Notes under the pieces: model-generated
Told to the model about the DNA's origin: nothing
Seen by the model: the letters and a program-made list of their open reading frames with translations, nothing else
The model's database searches: none
Translations under genes and position numbers: made by a program
Part shown: positions 22,628 to 27,800 of the stretch, in pieces
Layout: every line of letters begins with the position of its first letter
Numbering within the stretch: the stretch's first letter is position 1
NCBI GenBank assembly: GCA_937928385.1
Contig: CALEZD010000068.1
Location: 1-27,800, forward strand
Direction of reading: 5' to 3'
Source: an uncultured Bacteroidota bacterium
Lineage (GTDB): Bacteria > Bacteroidota > Bacteroidia > Chitinophagales > Chitinophagaceae
Length of the DNA stretch: 27,800 bases

Positions 22628-23674
22628 AGGATAAGGGCTGTTTTTATTTATATACAGGTGCAGCGCATCAGTAGCTACGGGTGTTTGTTCGGCATGTACA
22701 CTGTCTTTTAATACAGGTGCGGGGACACCGTTCGACATTTGCTTTTCGGCTGTGAATACCCTTGCCTCGTCCCACAGTCCGGCATCAATGATACTTTGCA
22801 ACAGCCATGCCCCACCCTCCACTATCAGCGATTGTTTGCCCGCTATGTATAACTTATCCAGTAGCTGAGGCATTATCTCTGCAGAGAAATCAAGTTGTAT
22901 ATATTCTACATTAGCGGCACTGCCCGATTTAGTGTCGTTCAGCACCCATGTTTCCGCTTCCCGGTCGAACAGCCTGTGTGTGGTTGGCAAAGTGCATTTT
23001 TCATCTAATACAATCCGCAAGGGGTTTTTACCATCCCAGAGACGGGCGGTGAGTTGCGGATTATCATTAAGTGCGGTGGCATAACCTACCATGATCGCAT
23101 CTTCCTCGGTACGCCACTTGTGTACCAACTGCTGGCTGTGCTGCGTACTCAGCTGGTAACGGCTACGGTCCAGCGGGGCGAAAAAGCCATCGGCAGACTG
23201 CGCCCATTTCAATATAATAAACGGGCGCTTGCGCTCCTGCACGGAAAAGAAACGCCTGTTAACCCAGCGGCCGGCCTCTGCCAACACACCAACCGTTACG
23301 GCTATATTATGTTCTTTGAGGATGGCGACACCTTTGCCTGCTACCATGGGGTTGGGGTCGGTATTGCAGATGATAACTTCCTTCACCTGCTCCTGCACCA
23401 GCCTGTTGGCGCATGGAGGTGTTTTGCCGTAATGCGCACAAGGCTCCAGCGATACATACATGGTGCTGTGCGGAATGAGGGGTTTATCCACTTCCGCCAC
23501 CGATGCCAGGCAATTCACCTCAGCATGATGGGGTCCATGCTCACCATGCCAGCCCTCGCCTATTATCCGACCCTCATATACCAGCACAGCGCCCACCATG
23601 GGGTTGGGGCTTACATGCCCCTTGCCCAATAGCGAAAGCTCTAAGCAACGTTGTATGTATTGATTGTGATGCAA
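22604..23674 (-). CDS. ribD: Bifunctional riboflavin deaminase/reductase RibD
   Basis: A cytoplasmic enzyme of riboflavin synthesis: the N-terminal domain deaminates the pyrimidine intermediate and the C-terminal domain reduces its ribose. The zinc deaminase site is complete: HAE at 50-52 and PCAHYGKTPPC with Cys79 and Cys88. The reductase domain (about 146-356) has FIILKWAQSADGFFA, DAIMVGYATALNDNPQLTAR and SLIVEGGAWLLQSII. Length (356) is normal. The start is TTG at 23674: no ATG is in frame before the TAG at 23693-23695, and this TTG falls just where the family begins (H-x-x-Y-x-x-RC). TATATTTA on the minus strand at 23690-23683 is a likely -7 box with a changed last base. Confidence 0.93.
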   Translation of the reverse strand: MHHNQYIQRCLELSLLGKGHVSPNPMVGAVLVYEGRIIGEGWHGEHGPHHAEVNCLASVAEVDKPLIPHSTMYVSLEPCAHYGKTPPCANRLVQEQVKEVIICNTDPNPMVAGKGVAILKEHNIAVTVGVLAEAGRWVNRRFFSVQERKRPFIILKWAQSADGFFAPLDRSRYQLSTQHSQQLVHKWRTEEDAIMVGYATALNDNPQLTARLWDGKNPLRIVLDEKCTLPTTHRLFDREAETWVLNDTKSGSAANVEYIQLDFSAEIMPQLLDKLYIAGKQSLIVEGGAWLLQSIIDAGLWDEARVFTAEKQMSNGVPAPVLKDSVHAEQTPVATDALHLYINKNSPYPFVPGYEL

Positions 23675-23727
23675 ACCGGGTGTAAATATAGTCTAAATCA
23701 GCTGCGTGTTGCTGACAACCGGGCTGT

Positions 23728-23752
23728 GTTGTTGGTCAGGTGACGCAACAAC
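23728..23752 (+). repeat. REP-like hairpin, copy A
   Basis: A 25-base hairpin: arm GTTGTTG, then GTC, loop AGGT, GAC, one unpaired G, arm CAACAAC. GGCGGGGGAGG follows, then GTAG at 23767-23770. It lies between ribD and the 90-residue gene. A weaker relative, TGTTGC / GCAACA with a 10-base loop, lies just after it at 23771-23792. Confidence 0.75.
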
Positions 23753-23848
23753 GGCGGGGGAGGATTGTAGTGTTGCTTTGTCGAGTGCAACAACGAGCGA
23801 AATGGGTTGCTTGGGTTTAACCATAAAAGTTTCAATAATGTCTAATTG

Positions 23849-23865
23849 ACATTTATTATTTTCAC
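23849..23865 (+). repeat. 17-bp leader repeat, copy 1
   Basis: ACATTTATTATTTTCAC, identical to 24179-24195, ends 2 bases before the ATG of the 90-residue gene. Its TATTTTC part may be a variant -7 box, giving a nearly leaderless transcript. Confidence 0.7.
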
Positions 23866-23867
23866 AA

Positions 23868-24140
23868 ATGGCTCCAACAATTGATTTTAACCAAGCAGTT
23901 TTCACAGTACGCGATATTATGCACGATAATGAGCTGATCGCGTATGTCTTTCACGATACTAATGGTGATTGGCAGTTTCTACCTGACAAGGAAGTGAGTA
24001 CAGACAATATGATGATTGTAAGTTTAAGTCAGATTCTACAACATGACAATTCAGTTGAACACGTGTTATACATACTAGAGGGTTTTAAGGCATACAGAAA
24101 AAATCAAAATGAGGATTGGGAAATAACCGAAATAGATTAA
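23868..24140 (+). CDS. Small acidic protein with GDWQFL motif, function unknown
   Basis: A 90-residue soluble acidic protein. It starts with a strand-helix segment (VFTVRDIMHDNELIAYVFHD), then NGDWQFLPDKE, an IVSLSQILQHD helix, VLYILEGFKAYRK and an acidic WEITEID end. The HDxxGDWQFL pattern recalls small DUF2185-like proteins found among immunity families, but I cannot confirm that. It lies between two REP-like hairpins in opposite orientation (copies A and B) and shares an identical 17-bp leader with the transposase gene that follows, so it appears to belong to the same island. It could be a passenger, a regulator of the element or an unrelated resident. Confidence 0.6.
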   Translation: MAPTIDFNQAVFTVRDIMHDNELIAYVFHDTNGDWQFLPDKEVSTDNMMIVSLSQILQHDNSVEHVLYILEGFKAYRKNQNEDWEITEID

Positions 24141-24144
24141 TAAT

Positions 24145-24178
24145 GCCGTTGCTGTGTCGCCTGACCAGCAACTCAACC
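24145..24178 (-). repeat. REP-like hairpin, copy B, left 34-bp inverted repeat
   Basis: Copy B lies in the reverse orientation. Its 25-base core (24148-24172), read on the minus strand, is arm GTTGCTG, GTC, loop AGGC, GAC, an unpaired A, arm CAGCAAC. Compared with the other copies, T to C in the left arm is matched by A to G in the right arm, so pairing is kept. With its flanks it forms a 34-bp inverted repeat of 24726-24759 (30 of 34 identical). Confidence 0.8.
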
Positions 24179-24195
24179 ACATTTATTATTTTCAC
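24179..24195 (+). repeat. 17-bp leader repeat, copy 2
   Basis: Identical to 23849-23865, it begins right after the left inverted repeat and ends 3 bases before the transposase ATG. It is probably the promoter of the transposase gene. Confidence 0.7.
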
Positions 24196-24198
24196 CCA

Positions 24199-24717
24199 AT
24201 GAGATATACCCAATTTTTCACCGCTACCATTCTCAATTGGCAGAAATTGCTAGTACCTGATACATTTAAAGATATTATCATCAATGCCCTGAAACACAGA
24301 GTTAACAAAAAGCTGGTACGGATATACGGAATAGTCATTATGCCTAACCATATGCACATACTATGGTACATCCATCCAGATATTAAAAGAGAAGATTTTC
24401 AAAGAGATTTATTGAAGTACACTGCCAGGGAAATGATACATGTTCTGAAAACAGGCGGGCGAGAGGATATTATTCAAAAACACACCGTAAACGACAAGGA
24501 CAGGAAAATCCAAATATGGGAAAGAAACTCACTAACAACAGACATTTATACCCTCGATGTATTTAACCAGAAATTGGACTACATACACGCAAATCCATTG
24601 CAAGACCGTTGGCAATTAGCTTAAGAAACTACGGGCTATAAATATTCGACCGCAAGATTTTACGAAACGGGAGTGGACGAATTTGGTATACTGACTAATT
24701 ATCTTGAAGATTATTAG
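24199..24717 (+). pseudogene. REP-associated tyrosine transposase (RAYT), cut by an in-frame TAA
   Basis: A Y1/HUH single-strand transposase of the IS200/IS605-like REP-associated type, related to E. coli TnpA_REP. The ATG at 24199 is chosen because family proteins begin RYTQFFTATI-like; the frame is open further upstream, through copy B. The HUH motif is PNHMHILW (His51, His53), and the catalytic tyrosine is Tyr128 in LDYIHANP. The frame stops at TAA 24622-24624 after 141 codons, just after DRWQLA. The same frame then continues for 30 codons, ETTGYKYSTARFYETG and DEFGILTNY, which is the normal end of this family, to TAG at 24715-24717. A single substitution such as CAA to TAA explains this. 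The short product keeps both catalytic motifs but lacks the C-terminal segment. Confidence 0.85.
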
Positions 24718-24725
24718 TAATTGTA

Positions 24726-24759
24726 GGTTGAGTTGTTCGTCAGGCGACACAACAACAGC
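24726..24759 (+). repeat. REP-like hairpin, copy C, right 34-bp inverted repeat
   Basis: The 25-base core is at 24732-24756: arm GTTGTTC, GTC, AGGC, GAC, unpaired A, arm CAACAAC. The last base of the left arm (C) no longer pairs. GTAG precedes it at 24723-24726, and GTAG occurs twice after it. With copy B it brackets the transposase gene. Confidence 0.8.
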
Positions 24760-24805
24760 GTGTAGTGTGTAGTTCCGCGAAAGTAATGTATTATCCTTCG
24801 CGAGT

Positions 24806-24830
24806 GTTGTTGGTCAGGCGACACAACAAC
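24806..24830 (+). repeat. REP-like hairpin, copy D
   Basis: Arm GTTGTTG, GTC, loop AGGC, GAC, unpaired A, arm CAACAAC: the fully paired form. It lies 74 bases after copy C in the same orientation, and both are followed by AGTGTGTAGTTC. A 6-bp dyad, CGCGAA (24777-24782) and TTCGCG (24798-24803), lies between C and D. Confidence 0.8.
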
Positions 24831-24886
24831 GGCGGGAGTGTGTAGTTCAAGCATTGTTGCTAAAACCAAGCAGTATGTTGTAATAG

Positions 24887-26062
24887 CTACAACCTCTCAA
24901 TTATCCCCGCAATACCCTGGCCACCTCCTACACAGGCGGTTACCATGCCGTATTTTTTATTCAGCCTTTCCAGGTCGTGCAGGTTTTGGATAGTGAGTTT
25001 GGCACCACTGCAACCTAAAGGATGCCCCAACGAAATAGCCCCGCCATTGATATTGACTATATCGGGGTTCATGCCCAGCTCGTTGATGACGGCAATAGAC
25101 TGTGATGCAAATGCTTCATTCAGTTCTACCATGTCTATATCATTCAGCTTCATGCCAGCCTGTTTTAAAACCTTAGGTACAGCAGCTACCGGGCCCATAC
25201 CCATGATGCGCGGATCAACACCGGCACTGGCACAAGCTACCAACCTGCCCCAGGGTTGCAGTCCCAATGTGTTCATCAGTTTTTCACTCATCACTATCAC
25301 AAAGGCCGCCCCATCTGATGTTTGAGAAGAATTGCCCGCCGTTACCGTGCCGCCTGCTGCAAATACGGGCTTCAGTTTTGCCAGTGCTTCCATACTGGTA
25401 TCGGCACGGGGGCCCTCGTCTGTATCTACTATATAATCGCGTGTGGTGCGTTTACCTTTTTCGTTTACGGTAACCTCTTCCACTTTTATCGGCAATATGC
25501 CTTTTTTGAAGTAGCCCTGCTCTATGGCATTCAGTGCTTTCCGGTGCGAGTTGTAGGCAAACTCATCCTGTGCCTCGCGAGTGACTTTATAATCATTTGC
25601 TACCTGCTCGGCTGTGAGGCCCATTCCCAGGTAATAGTCGCCATTGTCTTTGGTGATGTTATAGTTGGGCATAGTGCGCCAGCCCGCTGTGGGTACCAGG
25701 CTCATGCTTTCCGTTCCGCCTGCTATGATGCAGTCCGCCATACCGGTTTGTATCTTGGCTGTGGCGATGGCTATCGTCTCCAATCCTGATGCACAATAAC
25801 GGTTGACGGTAACACCAGGCGCCCACTCGCCCACCGCACGGTTGGCTATGATGCGCCCCACCTGCAGGCCCTGCTCCGCTTCGGGCACGGCATTGCCCAC
25901 TATCACATCGTCTACCAGTTTGGGGTCGAGCTGCGGTACCGATGCCAGCAGTCCTTTTATCACATCTACCGCCAGGTCGTCAGGACGGGTAAACCTGAAG
26001 CCACCCCTGCCCGCCTTGCCTACTGCCGTGCGGTAACCCGCTATTATATATGCTGTGTTCAT
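24887..26062 (-). CDS. Acetyl-CoA C-acyltransferase (thiolase)
   Basis: A 391-residue type II thiolase, which cleaves 3-ketoacyl-CoA to acetyl-CoA and a shortened acyl-CoA, or condenses two acetyl-CoA. Catalytic residues are in place: the nucleophile Cys90 in NRYCASGLE, His347 in GHPLGCSGAK, and the acid/base Cys377 in CVGGGQG. NEAFASQS, another family motif, is present. FadA-type (beta-oxidation) is favoured over AtoB by overall pattern, but the two are hard to tell apart by eye. No fadB/3-hydroxyacyl-CoA dehydrogenase gene is adjacent on the visible side; the upstream neighbour is a divergent CoA-binding protein gene. Confidence 0.93.
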   Translation of the reverse strand: MNTAYIIAGYRTAVGKAGRGGFRFTRPDDLAVDVIKGLLASVPQLDPKLVDDVIVGNAVPEAEQGLQVGRIIANRAVGEWAPGVTVNRYCASGLETIAIATAKIQTGMADCIIAGGTESMSLVPTAGWRTMPNYNITKDNGDYYLGMGLTAEQVANDYKVTREAQDEFAYNSHRKALNAIEQGYFKKGILPIKVEEVTVNEKGKRTTRDYIVDTDEGPRADTSMEALAKLKPVFAAGGTVTAGNSSQTSDGAAFVIVMSEKLMNTLGLQPWGRLVACASAGVDPRIMGMGPVAAVPKVLKQAGMKLNDIDMVELNEAFASQSIAVINELGMNPDIVNINGGAISLGHPLGCSGAKLTIQNLHDLERLNKKYGMVTACVGGGQGIAGIIERL

Positions 26063-26243
26063 ATTTCGTTAAAATGTTAATTGGTTAATAAGGTAATAAG
26101 TACATATTTGAAAATTGCGGAACAATAGGCTTGTTCTGCTGTTTTAAAGTTAAGGAATATAGTGCAGAAGACTGTAAAGGAAAGGTGAAATAAAGTATAA
26201 TATAGGCTTATACATGTATTGCACTCATCATGTAAAGCTGTAG

Positions 26244-26251
26244 TAAATTTG
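26244..26251 (+). promoter_or_regulatory. -7 promoter box of the CoA-binding protein gene
   Basis: TAAATTTG fits TAnnTTTG exactly, followed by CA, with 5 bases to the ATG at 26257. Transcription would start on or next to the start codon. An ATTG at 26218-26221 is a weak -33 candidate, with a 22-base spacer. Confidence 0.55.
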
Positions 26252-26256
26252 CAGGT

Positions 26257-26622
26257 ATGGAAAAGAAGAAGACATTGGTATTGGGCGCATCGGTTAACCC
26301 GTCGAGGTATGCGAATATGGCCATCAACAGGCTGCTGGCTTACGGGCACCCCGTAGTGGGCATAGGTAAGGACAAAGGTAATGTGGGCGGTGTGGAGATA
26401 ACTATGGATACTCCGCCGATGGATGATATTGATACGGTAACCTTGTACCTCAATCCCCGCAACCAGGTGCCTTATTATGATTATATTCTTTCGCTCAAGC
26501 CTCAGCGCGTAATATTCAACCCTGGCACAGAGAATGACGAACTGGAAGCCATGCTGCGCGAAAAAGGCATAGAAGCCAAAGAGGCGTGTACATTGGTGAT
26601 GCTAGGGACGGGGCAGTATTAA
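26257..26622 (+). CDS. CoA-binding (YccU-like) Rossmann protein
   Basis: A 121-residue single-domain protein of the CoA_binding_2 family (YccU type). The dinucleotide-like fold starts with KTLVLGASVNPSRYANMA, followed by YGHPVVGIG, a DDIDTVTLYLNP segment, RVIFNPGTEN and the C-terminal EACTLVML. The family resembles the CoA-binding domain of succinyl-CoA synthetase; the role of the stand-alone form is not known. It is divergent from the thiolase gene, and the Crp/Fnr-type gene follows after 18 bases in the same direction, so the two may be cotranscribed. Confidence 0.88.
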   Translation: MEKKKTLVLGASVNPSRYANMAINRLLAYGHPVVGIGKDKGNVGGVEITMDTPPMDDIDTVTLYLNPRNQVPYYDYILSLKPQRVIFNPGTENDELEAMLREKGIEAKEACTLVMLGTGQY

Positions 26623-26640
26623 AAAGCATACTTTTATTCC

Positions 26641-27207
26641 ATGAACCAACTCAAAGAAATACTGGGGCAGCAGGTGACTTTGACGAACGACGAATGGCAG
26701 TTATTCTCTTCCAGGCTGAAGAGGTTTGAATGTCCTAAAAAGACATTGTTGCTGACAACTGGGCAGGTTGAAGATCATCTCTCATTTTTAGAGAAAGGTA
26801 TCATACGCTATTATATCCCCAAAGAGGAAAATGACCTAACATTCGATTTCACTTTTGAGAATAATTTCACGTCTGCTTATGATTCATTTATCACCCGTCA
26901 GCCTTCTATATATAATATACAAGCTCTAACCAACTGTGTCTTGTGGCGTATCTCATACCCTGACCTCCAGGAAGTGTACAACAAGTCTCAGATGGGTAAT
27001 ACAATAGGCCGCCTGGCTGCTGAGAAACTTTACCTGGAAAAGTCAAGAAGAGAAAAATCCCTACTGAATGAAACAGCTGAACAGCGCTACATGAATCTGT
27101 TTACAGAGCAAGAACACCTATTGCTGCATATACCACTAAAATATATCGCCTCGTATATAGGAGTAACGCCTCAGGCGCTCAGCCGGATACGCCGTCGTAT
27201 TTCTTAA
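26641..27207 (+). CDS. Crp/Fnr-family transcriptional regulator
   Basis: A 188-residue regulator with an N-terminal cyclic-nucleotide-binding-like jelly roll (about 10-125) and a short C-terminal winged helix. Recognised parts are KKTLLLTTGQVEDHLSFLEKGIIRYYIP, the dimer helix region (RLAAEKLYLEKSRREKSLL), AEQRYMNLF and the recognition helix IASYIGVTPQALSRIRRRI. The phosphate-binding RxS motif of true cAMP receptors is not seen and there is no Fnr cysteine set, so the ligand is unknown. It belongs to a Bacteroidota subgroup that often sits next to the gene it controls; a dyad with TTG-N5-CAA spacing lies between it and the next gene. Confidence 0.88.
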   Translation: MNQLKEILGQQVTLTNDEWQLFSSRLKRFECPKKTLLLTTGQVEDHLSFLEKGIIRYYIPKEENDLTFDFTFENNFTSAYDSFITRQPSIYNIQALTNCVLWRISYPDLQEVYNKSQMGNTIGRLAAEKLYLEKSRREKSLLNETAEQRYMNLFTEQEHLLLHIPLKYIASYIGVTPQALSRIRRRIS

Positions 27208-27215
27208 CCAGGGTT

Positions 27216-27248
27216 CATTGCTTGGCAATGCCACATTACTGAAATTTG
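27216..27248 (+). promoter_or_regulatory. Promoter with overlapping dyad operator, upstream of the DoxX-like gene
   Basis: A perfect dyad, CATTGC-TTG-GCAATG (27216-27230), begins 9 bases after the regulator stop. Its centre TTG (27222-27224) is also a possible -33 element, 16 bases before GAAATTTG (27241-27248), a -7 box with one change from TAnnTTTG. The ATG follows after 4 bases. A protein bound to the dyad would compete with or recruit polymerase; the adjacent Crp/Fnr protein is the natural candidate. Confidence 0.45.
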
Positions 27249-27252
27249 CGCA

Positions 27253-27714
27253 ATGAAACCATTATTCGTTTTACTAGGAGTCTGGTGCATAAGCACGCTA
27301 ATAACAAAATTTATAAACGGCAGTGTTAATTTCAACTTATCTGCCCGAATAGCCATGTGTGCCATGCTGATATTTACTGCTATAGCACATTTTGTATTTA
27401 CCCCAGGTATGGCCATGATGCTTCCGCGATTCATACCCTATAAAAGCGAACTGGTCTACCTGACTGGAGTAATGGAAATAGTATTAGGGGTATCATTGCT
27501 GGTGAAGTCTTGGAGCTATTATTCCGGATGGGTGCTCATTGCGTTTTTTATAATTCTATTGCCCGCCAATATCAGCGCATCTATACGTCATATCGATTAT
27601 CAGAATGCCACCACAGATGGTATGGGACCCGGTTACCTATGGTTTAGAATACCCCTTCAATTGTTTTTTATTAGCTGGGTGTATCTTTCTTGTATTTATA
27701 ACCAGAAAATATAA
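27253..27714 (+). CDS. DoxX-like membrane protein
   Basis: A 153-residue inner-membrane protein with four to five predicted helices. AHFVFTPGMAMMLPRFIPYKSELVYLTGVMEIVLGVSLLV is the typical core of the DoxX-like group in Bacteroidota (G-x-x-x-M-x-P-x-F-I-P, then Y-x-T-G-x-x-E-I). Function is unknown in detail. It follows the Crp/Fnr-family gene by 45 bases with its own promoter-like sequence and dyad, suggesting regulation by that neighbour. The 86 bases after its stop hold no recognised feature. Confidence 0.8.
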   Translation: MKPLFVLLGVWCISTLITKFINGSVNFNLSARIAMCAMLIFTAIAHFVFTPGMAMMLPRFIPYKSELVYLTGVMEIVLGVSLLVKSWSYYSGWVLIAFFIILLPANISASIRHIDYQNATTDGMGPGYLWFRIPLQLFFISWVYLSCIYNQKI

Positions 27715-27800
27715 GAAGCTGTCTTGCGAAGTATACAGGGATGACAAAACTTAAGACTGGTTATGGTAACTTGGGAGAAGAATGAAAATCAAACCCCACC

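Noticed and set aside
23700..24850. Possible CRISPR array from repeated 25-base units
   Set aside because: Only four copies, two orientations, unequal spacing with genes between them, and hairpins with covariation; this is a REP-like pattern.
1..27800. tRNA, rRNA, riboswitch or origin sequences
   Set aside because: No tRNA T-arm pattern, rRNA segment, recognised riboswitch core or DnaA-box cluster was found by reading both strands; a covariance-model search could still reveal one.

Overview
The window reads as ordinary chromosome from a Bacteroidota species, most likely a Chitinophagaceae-type member of the Chitinophagales. This rests on gene content (a CarboxypepD_reg-like exported protein, a lipoprotein metalloprotease, an ECF sigma factor paired with an outer-membrane barrel protein, and an Mrp protein of the Bacteroidota type), on the near absence of Shine-Dalgarno sequences, and on repeated matches to the Bacteroidota -7 promoter box TAnnTTTG. 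Several of these boxes lie only 2 to 6 bases before the start codon. No rRNA, tRNA, CRISPR array, plasmid origin or phage module was seen.

Layout. 230-4702: a P2A-type cation ATPase, a convergent exported CarboxypepD_reg-like protein, and an Mrp/NBP35 iron-sulfur carrier. 4723-7979: a lipoprotein metzincin-like protease, a GT22 (Alg9/PIG-B-like) membrane glycosyltransferase and a convergent FkbM methyltransferase. 8196-10602: an ECF sigma factor and a 605-residue protein with a short cytoplasmic head, one membrane helix, a long Asn/Thr/Gln-rich linker and a C-terminal outer-membrane barrel. 10738-14463: an SDR oxidoreductase, a GNAT protein, a small receiver-like protein behind a sigma-54-like promoter, a DoxX protein and a WecE-type sugar aminotransferase. 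14518-16808: pgk and gap, each with its own promoter and separated by a terminator. 16968-18321: a small membrane protein, a structured 439-base gap and an orphan ExbD. 18640-20164: a baeRF3-type release-factor homologue followed by a short HPF/RaiA-like protein, a likely ribosome-associated stress pair. 20186-23674: a leftward run ribD, DMT permease, yigZ, queG with touching or overlapping ends. 23700-24850: a REP/RAYT-like repeat island. 24887-27714: a thiolase, a CoA-binding protein, a Crp/Fnr regulator and a DoxX-like membrane protein.

The least ordinary parts are three. The first is the island at 23.7-24.85 kb: four copies of a 25-base hairpin, one with a compensatory change in both arms, surround a REP-associated Y1 transposase gene cut by an in-frame TAA. 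Two of the copies form a 34-bp inverted repeat (30 of 34 identical) around that gene, and an identical 17-bp leader precedes both genes in the island. The second is the baeRF3-HPF pair. The third is the sigma factor whose partner appears to join an anti-sigma-like head to an outer-membrane barrel.
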